From Pseudorhodobacter antarcticus (lineage in GTDB: Bacteria > Pseudomonadota > Alphaproteobacteria > Rhodobacterales > Rhodobacteraceae): a DNA stretch of 6,940 nt. Each line of letters opens with the position of its first letter. Positions within the stretch are counted from its first letter, which is position 1. Positions 6,099-6,940 of the stretch are shown here, piece after piece. The stretch is taken from assembly GCA_945897655.1 (NCBI GenBank), contig CAMDHB010000190.1, positions 1 through 6,940 on the forward strand, in the 5' to 3' direction. The notes beneath the pieces were generated by a model. It made no database searches, was not told where the DNA came from, and saw nothing but the letters and a program-made list of their open reading frames with translations. A program made the position numbers and the translations under genes.

Positions 6099-6593
6099 CT
6101 AAAGCCCCGCCAGATACCCCTCGATCTGGCCGAACTGATGATCCCAGCCACCCTGCATACCTGCCCGTGCCCCGTCAAATGTGGCCTCTTCAACCTCGCT
6201 TGCGTTCAGCGGCACCCAGGTCACCGACAGCCGCGTCGTGCCATCGCCCAGATCCTCATAAGTCGTCGTCGCCAGCATTTCGCGCGGCCAGGTCGGGGCC
6301 ATCGGATGCGCCACAATATTCCCATCGGCATCAGCAAAAGACTGGACATGCACGATCCGCGCCATAGGCACGATCTCGCGGTAGGTCACCACGCCATACA
6401 TCACCGACCCGTCCGGCATCGGGCTACCATAAAAATGCGTGCCCCCCTCGCGGAAATCCATGCGGGACAGGAAGGCGTCGGGGTTCTCCGGGCTCAACCA
6501 TTTCGCCATATGTGCAGGCTCGGTCTGGACGCGCCAGACAAGGTCCAGCGGGGCCTTGAAGACGCGCGATACGGTCAGGGGGGCGGTGGTCAT
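6099..6593 (-). CDS. SRPBCC/AHSA1-like domain protein (START-like fold)
   Basis: This 164-residue cytoplasmic protein consists of one SRPBCC domain of the type annotated as Activator of Hsp90 ATPase homolog 1-like. The fold forms a deep hydrophobic cavity for a ligand; the ligand of these bacterial members is generally unknown and Hsp90 activation should not be assumed. Visible features are the N-terminal strand and helix VFKAPLDLVWRVQTEPAHMAKWLSP (11-35), REGGTHFYGSPMPDG (48-62), the core strands around VVTYREIVPMARIVHVQSF (68-86), TTRLSVTWVPLNASEVE (119-135), and the closing C-terminal helix GMQGGWDHQFGQIEGYL (145-161). Length is normal for a single-domain member. Its ATG lies inside the stop of the upstream ArsR gene (ATGA overlap), so translational coupling and co-regulation by that repressor are likely. 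An AHSA1-like gene directly behind an ArsR-type regulator is a common bacterial pair. Confidence 0.93.
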   Translation of the reverse strand: MTTAPLTVSRVFKAPLDLVWRVQTEPAHMAKWLSPENPDAFLSRMDFREGGTHFYGSPMPDGSVMYGVVTYREIVPMARIVHVQSFADADGNIVAHPMAPTWPREMLATTTYEDLGDGTTRLSVTWVPLNASEVEEATFDGARAGMQGGWDHQFGQIEGYLAGL

Positions 6594-6940
6594 TTTGGGT
6601 CTCCTGTGGATTGCAAAGTGTCAAGACAGGTTGCCAACTGGTCCAAGTGTCCTTCCGTCACCTGACGGAAATGGTCCATGAAATCCGTCAATTGCGCCAA
6701 AGGCGCCCGCTCCAGCCGACAGGGCCGAAACTGCGCCGCCTTGCTGCGCGACACCAGGCCCGCCCGCTCCAGCACCTTGATATGCTTGGATATCGCAGGC
6801 TGGCTCAGCGCAAAAGGCGCTGCCAGATCGCTGACCGTCGCCACCCCCTGCGACAGACGCAACAGCATGGCCCGTCGGGTCGGATCCGCCAGCGCGGCAA
6901 GGGTCAGGGACAGCGGATCGGTCATTGCATCGCCATTCAT
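6590..6940 (-). CDS. ArsR-family winged-helix transcriptional repressor (start may lie beyond the window)
   Basis: As visible, this is 116 residues. It is a DNA-binding repressor with the ArsR fold: LTLAALADPTRRAMLLRL (12-29), then the winged helix-turn-helix TVSDLAAPFALSQPAISKHIKVLERAGLV (35-63), with SQPAISKHIKVLE as recognition helix, followed by the wing and a C-terminal dimerisation helix (about 79-110). The metal-binding ELCVCDL signature of arsenic/cadmium sensors is replaced by TVSDLAA, so a metal signal is unlikely. This matches the subfamily that controls adjacent AHSA1-like genes. An ATG occupies the last three bases of the window, and a second in-frame ATG at 6925 begins MTDPLSLTLAALADPTRR, a very typical N-terminus for the family, so 6925 is my preferred start. 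The gene overlaps the SRPBCC gene by 4 bases. Its promoter and operator lie outside the window. Confidence 0.93.
   Translation of the reverse strand: MNGDAMTDPLSLTLAALADPTRRAMLLRLSQGVATVSDLAAPFALSQPAISKHIKVLERAGLVSRSKAAQFRPCRLERAPLAQLTDFMDHFRQVTEGHLDQLATCLDTLQSTGDPK

Overview
The window is GC-rich DNA, with codons ending mostly in C or G, and carries ordinary alphaproteobacterial housekeeping genes. MeaB, a CurA-like oxidoreductase, HrpB and an ArsR/AHSA1-type pair, together with the base composition, suggest a Rhodobacterales (Rhodobacteraceae) chromosome. That placement is inferred from protein style and composition; no rRNA or other marker gene is present.

Layout. Positions 1-170 are non-coding leader. 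Positions 171-1142 (+) encode the MeaB/ArgK-type GTPase that protects methylmalonyl-CoA mutase. Positions 1214-1480 (-) hold a small, less GC-biased gene of unknown function that resembles the DUF6968 type. Positions 1593-2612 (-) encode a zinc-free NADP-dependent MDR oxidoreductase (CurA/PTGR-like). A 158-bp divergent intergenic region with a two-part hairpin separates it from hrpB. Positions 2771-5192 (+) encode the ATP-dependent helicase HrpB, broken into two frames by a run of nine C at 4101-4109. One C fewer restores an 806-residue protein of normal length.

Positions 5193-6098 contain no credible protein gene. Most of this stretch is an imperfect tandem array. It has two complete 226-bp units, a 203-bp shortened unit, and degenerate partial units at each end. 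Each full unit carries several hairpins and a 12-bp palindrome. One hairpin keeps its pairing through a G.T / A-T / G-C series of changes, which suggests selection on structure. This array is the most unusual object in the window.

Positions 6593-6099 (-) encode an SRPBCC/AHSA1-like protein. It is preceded, with a 4-base ATGA overlap, by an ArsR-type repressor (6940-6590, -) that reaches the window edge. The two form a probable autoregulated operon pointing toward the array.

The genes do not form one pathway. They are independent housekeeping units: cofactor-enzyme maintenance, NADPH-dependent reduction, an RNA-helicase-like protein, and a small regulated lipid- or ligand-binding-fold protein.
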